A stretch of 64,000 nucleotides of DNA. Source: Cheilinus undulatus. Taxonomy: Eukaryota; Chordata; Actinopteri; Labriformes; Labridae. The number at the start of each line of letters is the position of its first letter. Within the stretch, counting starts at the first letter, position 1. Shown here one piece after another: positions 32,601 through 44,600 of this stretch. A program made the position numbers and the translations under genes. Under the pieces are notes generated by a model that saw only the letters and a list, made by a program, of their open reading frames with translations, was not told where the DNA came from and did no database searches. Location of the stretch: contig NC_054879.1 in the NCBI RefSeq assembly GCF_018320785.1, forward strand, positions 44,630,698-44,694,697. The letters run 5' to 3'.

Positions 32601-35600
32601 CTGACAATGTGTTATTGATTTGATTTCTCATCAGGCTCAGCTGAGAAACAGTGTTCATGTAAGGATGAATCTACAGGATGTGATGTCACCATGGAGGGGA
32701 GTCCGGCTGCAGCTGAGGGAAGCGACTGCACGGAGTATATGGAAGTGTGTGTCGCCGAGACTCCTGCGGATGAAGGTTAACACAGTTCTTTTTTCATTTC
32801 AATTAAATAAGTGAATGATAGTAACAAGGATGCAACATTATAGTGAAATACAATTGCAAATGCATACAAATACGTTCAATTTTATTAATCAGATTAGATA
32901 ATAATACATTTATCTGGCAAAAGTATATCCCATACTACTTTTATAAATCTGTTTTTTGACATAGGAGTATTTTAGATTCACTTTTATTCTAATCAGAAGT
33001 TTCAAACTGTCTTTTTTAGCTCTTTCTGAAATCATATACTACATATTACCAGTGGTGTAGTGCAGGATATACTGGGTATGTACAATATACTCACGTACTT
33101 TTCAGACCCATAGAGCTGTTGTCCCCCAACTTTTTTTCCTGGGGCCCCTTTTGGTGGTTTACAATGTTTTCAGGCGGGTTAGTGAATCTCAAAACACTTC
33201 TGTTAACAGCATTCTTAATGGCTATTATAATCGAGATTTCACAGTTGTATTTACTCACTATTAGATTCATGTCACTTGTATTTCATACTAACATTGTTTG
33301 CTTAAAGAAAATTAACCTTTTCTGCCTTAAATGCCATTTTCTTGATTGAAATCTGCTGCTTTTGCCAGTAACACCTTAGCTAGCTCGTGAATGCTAACAA
33401 TAGCAGGCATGCTAGCTCGCTAATAGTACAATATCCAGAATATGGCATTTATTAAGTTTGCAAAATATCATTTGTTGCAAACTCAATTCTTGGACATTTG
33501 AGTGACTTCTCAGTGTGAACACAAATACATATACAGTGCTTAACAAATTTATTAGACTACCCTAACCCTAACCAAAGTAAGGTTTATGCCACAGCTGCCC
33601 TAAATTAACAGCATTGGTAATTACCTAAATCATTTTTTTATGTTTCTGCAATGGTTAATACACCAATATGTAGAAGCTCTTTAACCAAAATGATATTTTT
33701 AATGCTAAAATATCATTATTATTGTTATCCATGAATTTTCAAATTGACTGATTTATAAGAAAATGGAAAAAATAGTAAAGCACATTATTATTTCTTGATT
33801 AATATGTCAAATTATAGTTATTTACTGGCATTCCTGGAGAGAAAAATGAGTTTTAGTGGTTGAATGTTATGCTTGATTCATTTCTGACTTCTCAGAGAAG
33901 CCCAGTGAGTCGGCTCAAATTTGGGTGAATTCAGTTTGAAATTCTTCATTCCTGTTCAAAATGGTAAAACATGGAGAGCTCACTGAAAATGAAAGAGTCC
34001 GCATTTAAGCAGCAAGATGCTGGATGGTCTTTGAGACAAATATGACAGGTGGTCTAATAAATTTATTAAGCATTGCATATGTTTAGTTTTTAGCACAGAG
34101 GTATGCCATGTGGGACACACTGATTGCTTGCTTGCTCCCTAGTGAGCTCTGCAGAGACACAGTGCATTCTGGGGCGTTCCAGTATGAATAGTGTGCTCTT
34201 TTTTCATATGTGAAAAATATGGCCACTCTGGTATACATCAGCAGATTTCCAGCATACTCAAACGCCATTTTATGATGAACTGGGATCTCAGGATGTCAGC
34301 TTTGCTTTTTGGAAAGACTTTTTAAATTATTTACCTGAAACTATGAAGAAGAATCAGAAAAGGAATATTTTGAAGTTCTGATCGGGGGAGGGAGACTGTA
34401 AAAAATGCACTTTATAGCCGAAGGATGGACTTTACATGGGACAGGAACTTACAACTAGGCCATCTGCGCCCCCACTCAAAACATTTTTAAGTGGGTTGTA
34501 ATTCACTCCTGCTGCTGTCCTTGTTGTCCGCTTATGGGACAATAAAGGGAGCCTGAATCTGACACATAAAGCTTACAACAACAGCAATAAGGAGAAAATA
34601 ATTATAAGTAATAATTATTTAAATTTAAAAACATGATCTTGATGTCAGCATCCTAAATTCGTATTTCCAATAAGCCCGGACTGGATGAAAATTATTATGA
34701 TTAGCCTCATGGCATAATAGTTTATGTCATTTTTTTGGACTTGTGATATCTGCCTAACTCTGCTTTCCTAAAGCTGCTGACTTATTGTGCCTCATTTTCT
34801 GAAAACCTTAGAATATGATTTAGGCAATTATGCTATCATGCTAACAATAAGTAGTAAAAATGGTGCTGTGACAGACTGCTTGTTGCTTTTTTTGTACTGA
34901 CTTGATCCACAGTGGGTTTTTTGCTCCTTGAAGAACGAAGCTAAGAAGCTTTAGAACAGGAGTTTTCAAAGTGTGGAAGAGTGAGCCTCCCCTAAGAAGC
35001 AATTGTTCATTCAGTGGGCCCCCACCCACAAAAAGGATTCACATTGATAAAAAAAAAATTAAACAACAACATTTCAAACATTTAAATCTTTAAAAGTTTT
35101 TAAAATTAATAAATTTTGGATAGTGTGGTTTGCAAAAGTCCTCAAACATCTGCCTTTCCCTCTTATTCAGTTATAATGCCATTAAATACCCCTTTTTCTT
35201 ATTTTTTTTGGCCATTTTACAACTTCTTTTTGCCTCTTCTTTCCCCATTTTTTCCACTTTTATCCCATTTTTGCCCTTTTCACCTTTTTGCCCATTTAAG
35301 CTACCTTTCATCATTAAATATCCCTTTTTTCCAATTTTTTTGCTAATTTTTGCAACATCTTCTTGCCAGTTTTTCCCAATTTTTGCCACTTTATCCCATT
35401 TTTTTCCCTTTTTTTTAACAATTTTTTGCCACTTTTCATTCATTTAAACAACCCATTGCCATTAAATACCACTTGTTTTCTCTTTTTTGCCCATTTTTGC
35501 CACTCTTGACTGCTTTTTGCCCATTTAAGTCACTTTCCACTGATGACCATGTTTCCACTTTTTCTCACCATTTTTGCCTCTCTTCACCCATTTTTGCTGC

Positions 35601-38600
35601 TTTTTGACCATTTTGCCACCTTTAACCTATTTCTATCAATCTATAGATTGTGGCTCTTGCAAAGGTATTTTTCAACAATTTTGCTCTTTGGTTGAGTAAC
35701 ACTGTTCTATAGCATAGTCCCTATAGTAACTATAAGTCTATCCATTTTGCTCTATGCACAGCACAGGTTCACAAAGCAAATCACCTTTTTCTGGCTTATG
35801 GTTCCGCGCCTCCCCTGAAGCTCTGTGGCGCCCCCCAGGGGAGGCCCACTTCACACTTTGAAAACCACTGCTTTAGAAGTTCCCACTCTGCATACTTCAC
35901 ACTATCCCCACAAAGGTCAGTGTCCCAGCTTGCCCCCCTGACTCAAAAAAGTCTGGACACATCTCTGTGCATGCAGGTCTGTTAACACAATTGATGGGTA
36001 GCAGACAGTGAGAACTAAACAGTATTAAAGCTCACTTCCCCTGTCCGGTAATACAGACAAATTTTAAAGCAGCAGCAAGAATGTGCTTTATAGTTAGAAT
36101 CCCTGAATGCAAAACAAAGATATTTAGATTAGATTTAAAGTACCTCTATGTTTTAGATGTGGCAACTGCCCTCCTTTAACTGTGATTTCATCTCTTTTCA
36201 GACCTCTGCCAAGGAGTGAGAGTTGAATTCACATCCCAGTCAGAAAGTATGGAGCTCTCGCAACCAGGTAGGACTTATTCGTTCATGGTAAATTTAGCAA
36301 GCTTTTAAAAAATGTCTACAGAATAAATGATTTTGGACCACCCAGGAAAAGTAAACTCAAGTCACAGTGAGAAAAAAAATGATGCCATGCAGCATCATAA
36401 AGGCAGAATGAGCATATTTGGAGCAAGTGGAACATTTGAATGTCCTGCCAAAAGAACTTGTTCCATGTGTGTATCATGATGAACCACAAAGAGGTCAGAG
36501 AGGAGAGAAAGCCCATCCAGGGATTAAAATGCAAAACACATGCTGGCCCATTTTAATGTAAAGTAAAAGTTAAGTTCAAGTAGAGTAGTGCATCTCCGTG
36601 CATTGTGATTAGCCTGTTTGACATGATCATGTGATAATTGATCACTTTAGGGATAATAAAACCGTAGTGCAGTACAGTTTTCACTTTGTGAGAACTGACA
36701 TCAGGGTACATGGATAAAACAGAAGGGGTAGATGGTTAATTGTTTCACCAGCCGTTGAGAGCGTGCTGCATGTGCAGAATTTCTCTGCACTAAATCAAAC
36801 TGAAACACAAGCCTGTTGGTTTTCCTCTGCTTATTGGAATTTCTGATTGTTGACTTTCCTTTTCTAATAACTTTTGCAACCAGAAATCCAGGGGGCCACA
36901 CAAGCCAGTGTTTACCTCTCATTGTTGTTAAAGCTCATTCCCCGTCAGCACAGATGTTTATTTACGACCGTGACGTTGCTTGAAAGAGCACTTTAACCTC
37001 TGACATACAAAGTCTGAGAAGCAAAATTAAAAGCTGTCTGCGTGGGGGAAAGAGTAACTTTTGGGGGGGTTGTGCTCATTACTAGGGGGGACTGCAGAAC
37101 TCGGAGTAGAGAGGGTGAGAGGAGGAGAGGGGGCGCACTGTGAGTGTTAACTAAGTCAAGTTTTATCCCCGGCCCAGACAGAGCAATGCGTCATAGACTT
37201 CTCCAGTGACTGGAAGTCTGTCTGAGGTGGATCATGGTAACTCTGCTGTCTTTGCAAACAGGGAAATGAGGCGCAGTGCCAGCATAATAGAGTGAAATGG
37301 CAAGTCATGAAAGGATGCAATCCTTAAATCTACTTGGGAAATTGAGAAATACATGCAGATGTGAGCTTGTGCATGGAAATATGTGGCTTAATGCTCGTAC
37401 TTTAGTGACTTTAATGTATTTTGAATACCTTGGGCTGACTTTTATTGAGGTTTTTGGTTTTAAAGGTCCTTTGGGCAGGTTATGAAACACACTAAACTAA
37501 TTCTGATACCTCTGTATGGCTGGTATGATGAGTGAAAGGAGGTGATAAATGTGCTGGTACAATGTATTTCCTTTTTTTAACTCAGCTTTATTGATAAACA
37601 GCGTTTGGCAGTTGCATTCATGAAATAACTGCATTGCCAACATTACAGACTGAGCAACAGTTCATAAATAAAACAGAGAAAAAGATAAGGGGTCTAATCC
37701 GGGATTAGATTAGAAAAAACTGTTTTAGATGTTGTTATACGGACGGGGGCCCGCTTTAGCTTTGTTTAGCTGTTAGCTTTCGCTAAAGCTAACATAGCTA
37801 CGCTAGCTACATAATTAACATTACTACATAAGCCAAGGAAGCTTAGATAGCTTTAGCAACAGGAGCTTTAGCAAGTTAAAGCTAACATAGCTATATGGAT
37901 AACATACCTACATTGCTTACATCGATGCTTTGTGAGCTTAGCTAGAGCTGTTTCCTACGTTAGCTACGCAGCTTTGTTATCTATAGCTTAGTTAGCTGTA
38001 GTCAGTTGTAGTAGCAGGTCTCAGCCTGTAGAGGGCAGTCACTACTTATATTTCTAAGAAAAAAGTATAATTTAGATCAGGGGTGTCAAACTCAATCACA
38101 GAAGGGGCCAGATTTTGTATTAAGGTCTAACCTGAGGGCCTAACAGGGTTCACATTTAAACAGAAACTGTCAACCTCATTTTTTTGCCAGAAATAAAATA
38201 TGGGGAAAAATGAGTGAAAAATGATTTTCAGATTTAAAAAGTCAAAATGATATGTTAAGCCTCAAAATCTGTGATAGAAAGTCAAACTTATTTGTTCAAA
38301 AGGTCAAAACACAAAATTAGATGTTAAAATAATGCTTTTAAAAGGCAAATATATATAAAAAAGAAAGTCACAATCATGTTTTAAAGGCAAAAATATTACT
38401 TTAAATTAAATTTGGTTAACCTGAAAGGTCAAAATTTGATATAAAGGTTGAAATAATAAATTGAAAAGGTCAAAATTTGAGATAAAAAGTGAAAATAATA
38501 AATTGACAAAGTCAAAATATGAGATAAAAAGTCCAAACTATAGGCTGAAGTCATAAATCTGCAGTGCACAATTGAAAATTTGAAATGAAAACACAAATGA

Positions 38601-41600
38601 ATTTGTTTTCCCACATTTCTATTTATCTAGTGTTTTTTTTTTTTACTCTTTACTTTTTTTCCAAAATTTTTATGACTTAAGGATATTTCATGTCGTCAGG
38701 GTTAAGTTAACATTTTTATACTGGAGGAAATCTGCAGACCTCATAGTTTAGGGCCAGTTATAATGAGAATATGATATGATCTCATAGTCTGTGTGTAACT
38801 GTACCACAGGCCAGATTTGGCCCCTGGGCCTTGAGTTTGACACCTCTGATTTAGATCCTTTGTACTCAGATACTGAGATTTGGGTCCTAATGGATCAATG
38901 TTGCCTCTTGGGTCTTTTGAAACTCTTTTAAATACAGTTGGAAAGCTAGTCTGCAACCCTAATAGACAAACTGATTTTATAAATTAATTCTGACCAGATC
39001 AGTTAAGTTCATGCACTGGTCGGCTTTTGTGCAGGCTTAAAATCTTTCAGTTTTATAGTCTGGATTAAGGCGGAGACTCTCATTGGCATGATTTACAGCA
39101 CACTTAAACTCTTGAAGCACATGGTTTCAGGAGCTCCTGATTTTGTTGTAAAAAGAATAAAGTAACAGTGAAAGTGCAAAGAAAAAGACTGAGTACTCAG
39201 AGTTAATGTTATGATTATATAATTCAGCCCATTTGCATGCAGCAGCCACTTTTTTCCCTTTTAATAGCAGCATTAAAAATAAACATACCACTACAGGACA
39301 GAAACAACAATGACAAGCAGGATGTTTTCCTGTACTTGTGGCTTGCTGACATGCACAGAAGTTTTGTCTGTCTTAACCCTGCTCTGTATTACAGATGGGG
39401 CTGACTCACAGGCAGCTCCCAGAGGCCCAGGGAGAGAACATATTGTTCTTCGAGATTATCAGATGGACGTCGCCAGACCCGCCTTGGAGGGGAAAAACAT
39501 CATCGTATGCCTCCCGACAGGAAGTGGTAAAACCAGGGTTGCGGTTTATATTACCAAAACACATCTGGATGGCAGGAGGGCCGGAGGGCGATCAGGGAAA
39601 GTGGTCGTCCTGGTTAACAAGGTACTACAACGCCCTGCGTCTGGTGCATTCCTCAATCACCATATGGCTTTGTCTTGTTATAGTAACCTACTTAAATCCC
39701 GTTCAAATCCAAAGAAAACATTCTATCATTCAGTCAATTTGCACATGTGGGTCAGCTCACCACGAATTACATGCCGTGAGGTTTAGTTATTCCCTTGCAC
39801 TTTGTTACTATTTGGCCCTGCATGGATTTGCTCAGCACTGGAAAGAATCAATCCTTACTTGCCTTTGGATTAAAGGTTTTCCAGAAAAAACTTGCAGGTC
39901 AAGTTACAAAAACAGCAATAGAAACAGTGATGGTATGCAAACAAGAAGTATAAAACGGTGATTTGGCCAGTTGTGGTTCTGCAGAAAAAGGGACTGTCCT
40001 TTTGTTTGATCCTTTAAGAATTAACAGCAGAGTCGACTAAATCATTGCACAAGTCATGTTAAAACAATCTGCTCTATCTACTGTCAGCAAAAGCACAACA
40101 CTGTATCATTGCAATGTCAAACAAATCACTAGCAGCTGTGCAGTAACTAGAACAATGCATTCATAATGACATGTTTTTCATTCTGTTAGTTTGCTCTGTA
40201 CTGAGATAAAAAACATGATTTGATTTGTTGTACTTGTGGCCCACAGGTTCCCCTCGTGGAGCAGCATTATTCTGCAGAGTTCTTGCCTTTTCTGAAGCAC
40301 GAATATAAAGTGGAGAGAGTCAGCGGAGACTGCCAGCAGAAAATCTCCTTCACAGAGATCATTAAGAGGAATGATGTCGTCATATGCACGGCCCAGATCC
40401 TGGAGAATTACTTGGAGAGGTCTAACGAAGGGGAGGACGAGGGGGTGAACTTGAGCGGTAAGAACACAGCGACGTGAAAATTATAGGGTTAAAATGCCCA
40501 AGATGTAGTTTTTCAAGGTTTCCTTAAACCTTTGGTTAAAATCTGCCCAGGCTCAAACCTCACACGCTGACAGCTACTGGAACAGAAAGCCGCCTGGAGG
40601 ACTCATAACATGTCCCATGATAATACCTGACAGGATCTTGTCAAAGTCTTCCAGCTCTGCTGTTCACTCTTGTTGGCACTCACCAGCCCAAGGTGGAATA
40701 GCCACCTTAATGGAACATATGCTGTTTGTTGAAACGCCTGAAAGCGCTTTTTTTCCCCTCCCAATCTCCTGCTTTCCAGGCCACACGTCTGTTCAAGCCA
40801 TCAGTGTGTGGCTGATCAAATTCACATGAGAGCTTCCATCAGCCACTGTACATCAAGCTGCCACTCTCCATACTCTCCTTCTCTAGGGACTAATTCCTAC
40901 CTCTTTGTCGCCATAAATAATTATATTTCCCCCCCCTATTCTCTTATATAAAGTACAAGAAATAAAGTTATTTTAAAGGTAGAACATTTCAACCAGTGCG
41001 GCTTAAACTGCTACGTCAGGATCCTAGAAAAGCCTTGGTTTGTGTGGGAGGATCTCTCCCTTTCGGAAAGATGTTAAAATCTGTGAGAGAAAGCCACCTC
41101 TATTTATTTAAGCAGTACAAATACAGGACACAACACTGCCTGAGAAAACGGGTGTGTTGCCTAAAATGTAGGCACTTTTGTCTATGGATGATAATCTTAG
41201 AGTAGAAATGTAAATGTTATTGTTCCTACAAAGCACCCTGTAATCGTTCCCTCTATATTTATAGTGCTGTAATTAAATGAATCTTTGTGTTCCTTGTTAT
41301 ATATCGTTGTCATGTCTTCTACTTATATTCCATAGATCTGTCGCTGATCGTTATAGATGAGTGTCACCACACCCAAAAAGGAGAGGTCTACAACCACATA
41401 ATGATGCGTTACCTGAGGCAGAAGCACAAGAACTTTAGGCTTAAGAAGGAGCAGAAGAAGCCGGTACCTCTCCCTCAGATCCTGGGCCTGACTGCCTCAC
41501 CGGGGGTAGGGGACGCCACAAAAATGAAGCAAGCAGAGGAGCACATACTGCGGGTAAAAGGAAAAAAGTCTTTCTGTGTGGTTGGCTTAAAGGTTGGCAC

Positions 41601-44600
41601 ATGCCTGCTTTCTCAATGTATAACGGTCTGTGTGAGGTAGCTTTTTTAGTACTGGCAGGCCCGTAACCCCATTTTCAGAGTGCTTCTCTTTAGCCTTAAT
41701 CATTGCATTGTTACAAAAAAAATCCAGCTTTTCTTGATAGAATCTGTAACGTTGTTTCAAAATTGCTGTGTGAAATGTTTCCATATTTCAAGAAAAATGT
41801 CAAACAAAAATACCACTGCTGTTACTCAATTTAAAAAATTAATCACATCATTACGCCGTGATTAATCATGATTAATCACAGCATTTTTTAAAATAGTTTC
41901 AAAGGCTAAAAATTCCCCTTGAAAAGAGACAGAAAAAGTTAGATTGGTGTCTCTTCTGCTAGTGATAAGAGCAACCCATCCTGGGACATTGCCCTAACCA
42001 GTGTTTCCCAACCATGTTTCTGTGTCTGCGGCTTTAAATGTTAATGAGCTGTCTGACTCCACCCCTGACTCCACCCCTCTCAGAAAATGGATGTGGCTCT
42101 CCTGATCCAGCTGAGAGGAGGATCAGGAGAGGAGGGCGGATCTTTCTTCCAAGCGTTGAGGGCCAGCTGAACCTGGGGTGGAGCTAACTCCCCACATGAC
42201 ATCATGAGGAGAAAATCTGAGAACGGCATGTTTTAGCACACTTTTTCTGAAAGATCGAGAAAGAGGGGGGAATGGATTTTTCTGATTCTTGGGGGGGATT
42301 GTGGCCAGGCCAGGGGCACATGTTTTTGTTAGAAAAGCCTGAAAAGTGTATTTTGAGTAATATGTGGCCTGTAATGTGCCTGCAGCATATTCTGTTAAAA
42401 AAAAATGATGGAGGGGAGGAGCTTTGCTGCCGTGTTGGATTTTAAGGCGCTTCCTATAGGACTGAACGGACTTCCAGCTGACTTGCACCCATAAACATAT
42501 GTAATAAGTGGAAACAAGGGGTCATAGAGCAGGAGTTATGCTGGCCACCTTTGCTTGATACTTGTCTTGAATTGAGAAGGCTTTTCAATCAAGGTTTATT
42601 AACTTAACAATAAACCTACAGTTTTATTTAAATGCAGGATTCTGACCTAATGAGGGAGAAACTATGGTTAAAAAGTGGCACCTGCCCCCCATTAGGGGGC
42701 ACTTGTAATAATTGAAGCCATTCAGTTTCACAAAAGTATAATTCATTCTTGTATAATTTCTATGATAGATTACATTTACAACTGTGGATTTTATTATCCA
42801 CAAATACGCCACAGTCCATCAATCAGCAACAAAATTCTCTCCCTAAACTTTCACTTCTCATTGTTTATAAAACCTTCCCCAGTCCCTCTGCCTCACTGTT
42901 TCAAGGATCATGTTCATCTCAGAAAGCTGTTTCCAATACTCCACACCGCCTGTGCACTCTGGGCAGCCATAAAGCTCCCCACTAGTGCAGTGCAGAATAA
43001 AATGAAAACGCTCTTGGATCACACTGTGTGTTGCAGATAGAGACGTTTATTGCAAACAGAATGTGACTGATGTTGGATTTGATTAGCTGTAACTCCGTAC
43101 ATCTGTATCTCTCTTGTAGATTTGTGCGAACTTGGATGCTTCCAAAATCATGACAAGAGGCCTTGGAGAATTCAGAAAAGACCAGCGGACAAAAATTGTA
43201 ACTGTTGAAGATAGAAAACAGGTATTTCTTTTGCACAAAACGTAACACCATGCTTTAGTATACAGCTTATCTCTATTTATCTATCCGTGTTTAAGACAAC
43301 CAAATATTCCTTTTCAGGATCCGTTTGGGGATGTGATCAAAAATATCATGAATGCCATTCATGTCCATGCCGGCCTGAGTCCCACCTGTGAACTCGGCTC
43401 TCAGAACTATGAACAGTGGGTCGTTCAAAAGGAAAGAACAGGTGAGCACAAGTCCTTTGTGCTTTCTTCGGGAACACCAACCCTTGGATCAACTAACTGT
43501 CTCGAATTATTTTAGCGGCAACCGATGAAGACCACAAGGTGCGGGTTTGTGCCGAGCACCTTCGACAGTACAACGAGGGCCTGAATCTTAGCAACACCAT
43601 CCGCATGAGGGATTCTTTCAGTTTCCTGAACAAATACCACCAGGAGGAGTTAAAGCGGAAGTCACCGCCTGAGGAGGATCATATCATAGAAATCACGGAC
43701 ACTGAGCGATTCCTCTTCAACTTGTTTAAAGGTACTAGCGCAGCGTTACTCAACCCATGCTTAAGCAAAGAGCTAAATTGTTGAAAAACAGCTTTGCACA
43801 AGACACAATCTAAGTGGTGAAAAGTGGCAAAAATGGGCTAAACGGGCAACATAAGTGTAAGTCATGTTATAACTCACATTAATAAATTGCCCATCATTGT
43901 GTGTCTGAGACTTCTATTTTTGCTGCTGTGGAATCAGTCATCATCAACATTCATCCTTACCAGAATCATATTGAATTTCAGGATGATGTTATCATAACAG
44001 CCACACATTAAACACAGCCTGACTTGAATGAGACAACTGAGGAATGTAAAAACAGAAATCTGGACCCAGCAGTTAAAGTGGCAAAAAATTGGCTAAACAG
44101 GAAATAAAAATAAGTTAAAGTGGCAAAAATGTGCTAAACGGGCAACAAAAATAAGTTAAAGTGGCAAAAATGGGCTAAGCGAGGCAACAAAAATAAGGGG
44201 CAAAAATGGGCTAAACAGGAAATTATTAGTTAAAGTGACAAGAATAAGATTAAAGTGGCAAAAATAACCAAAATATTGCAAAAAAGTAGGTTGAAGTAGG
44301 AAAAAGTGTGTGTAATAAATCATAAAAAGTGGTTAAAATGGACATAAAAAGGAGTTAGTAGTGGCAACATTGGGGCACCAGTGGCAACAATAGGCATAAA
44401 CTGGCCAGAATTGGCTTAGAAGTGGGAAAAACAGGCAGAAAAAAAGTGGTGGGAAGGGTGTAAAATTGACAAATGCGTTCAAGGTGGGAATAATGTGTAA
44501 GAAGTGGACCGAAAAATGGGTAGAAAAAAGTGATCAAAAGGGGTTTAAGTGGTAAAAGAGGAAGAAATGGGTCCAAACTGTGCAAGAAATGAGGAGAGGT

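Noticed and set aside
39310..39394. Met-initiated extension upstream of ifih1 exon 5
   Set aside because: Intronic read-through before a good tattacag acceptor; the exon must join exon 4 in phase 1.
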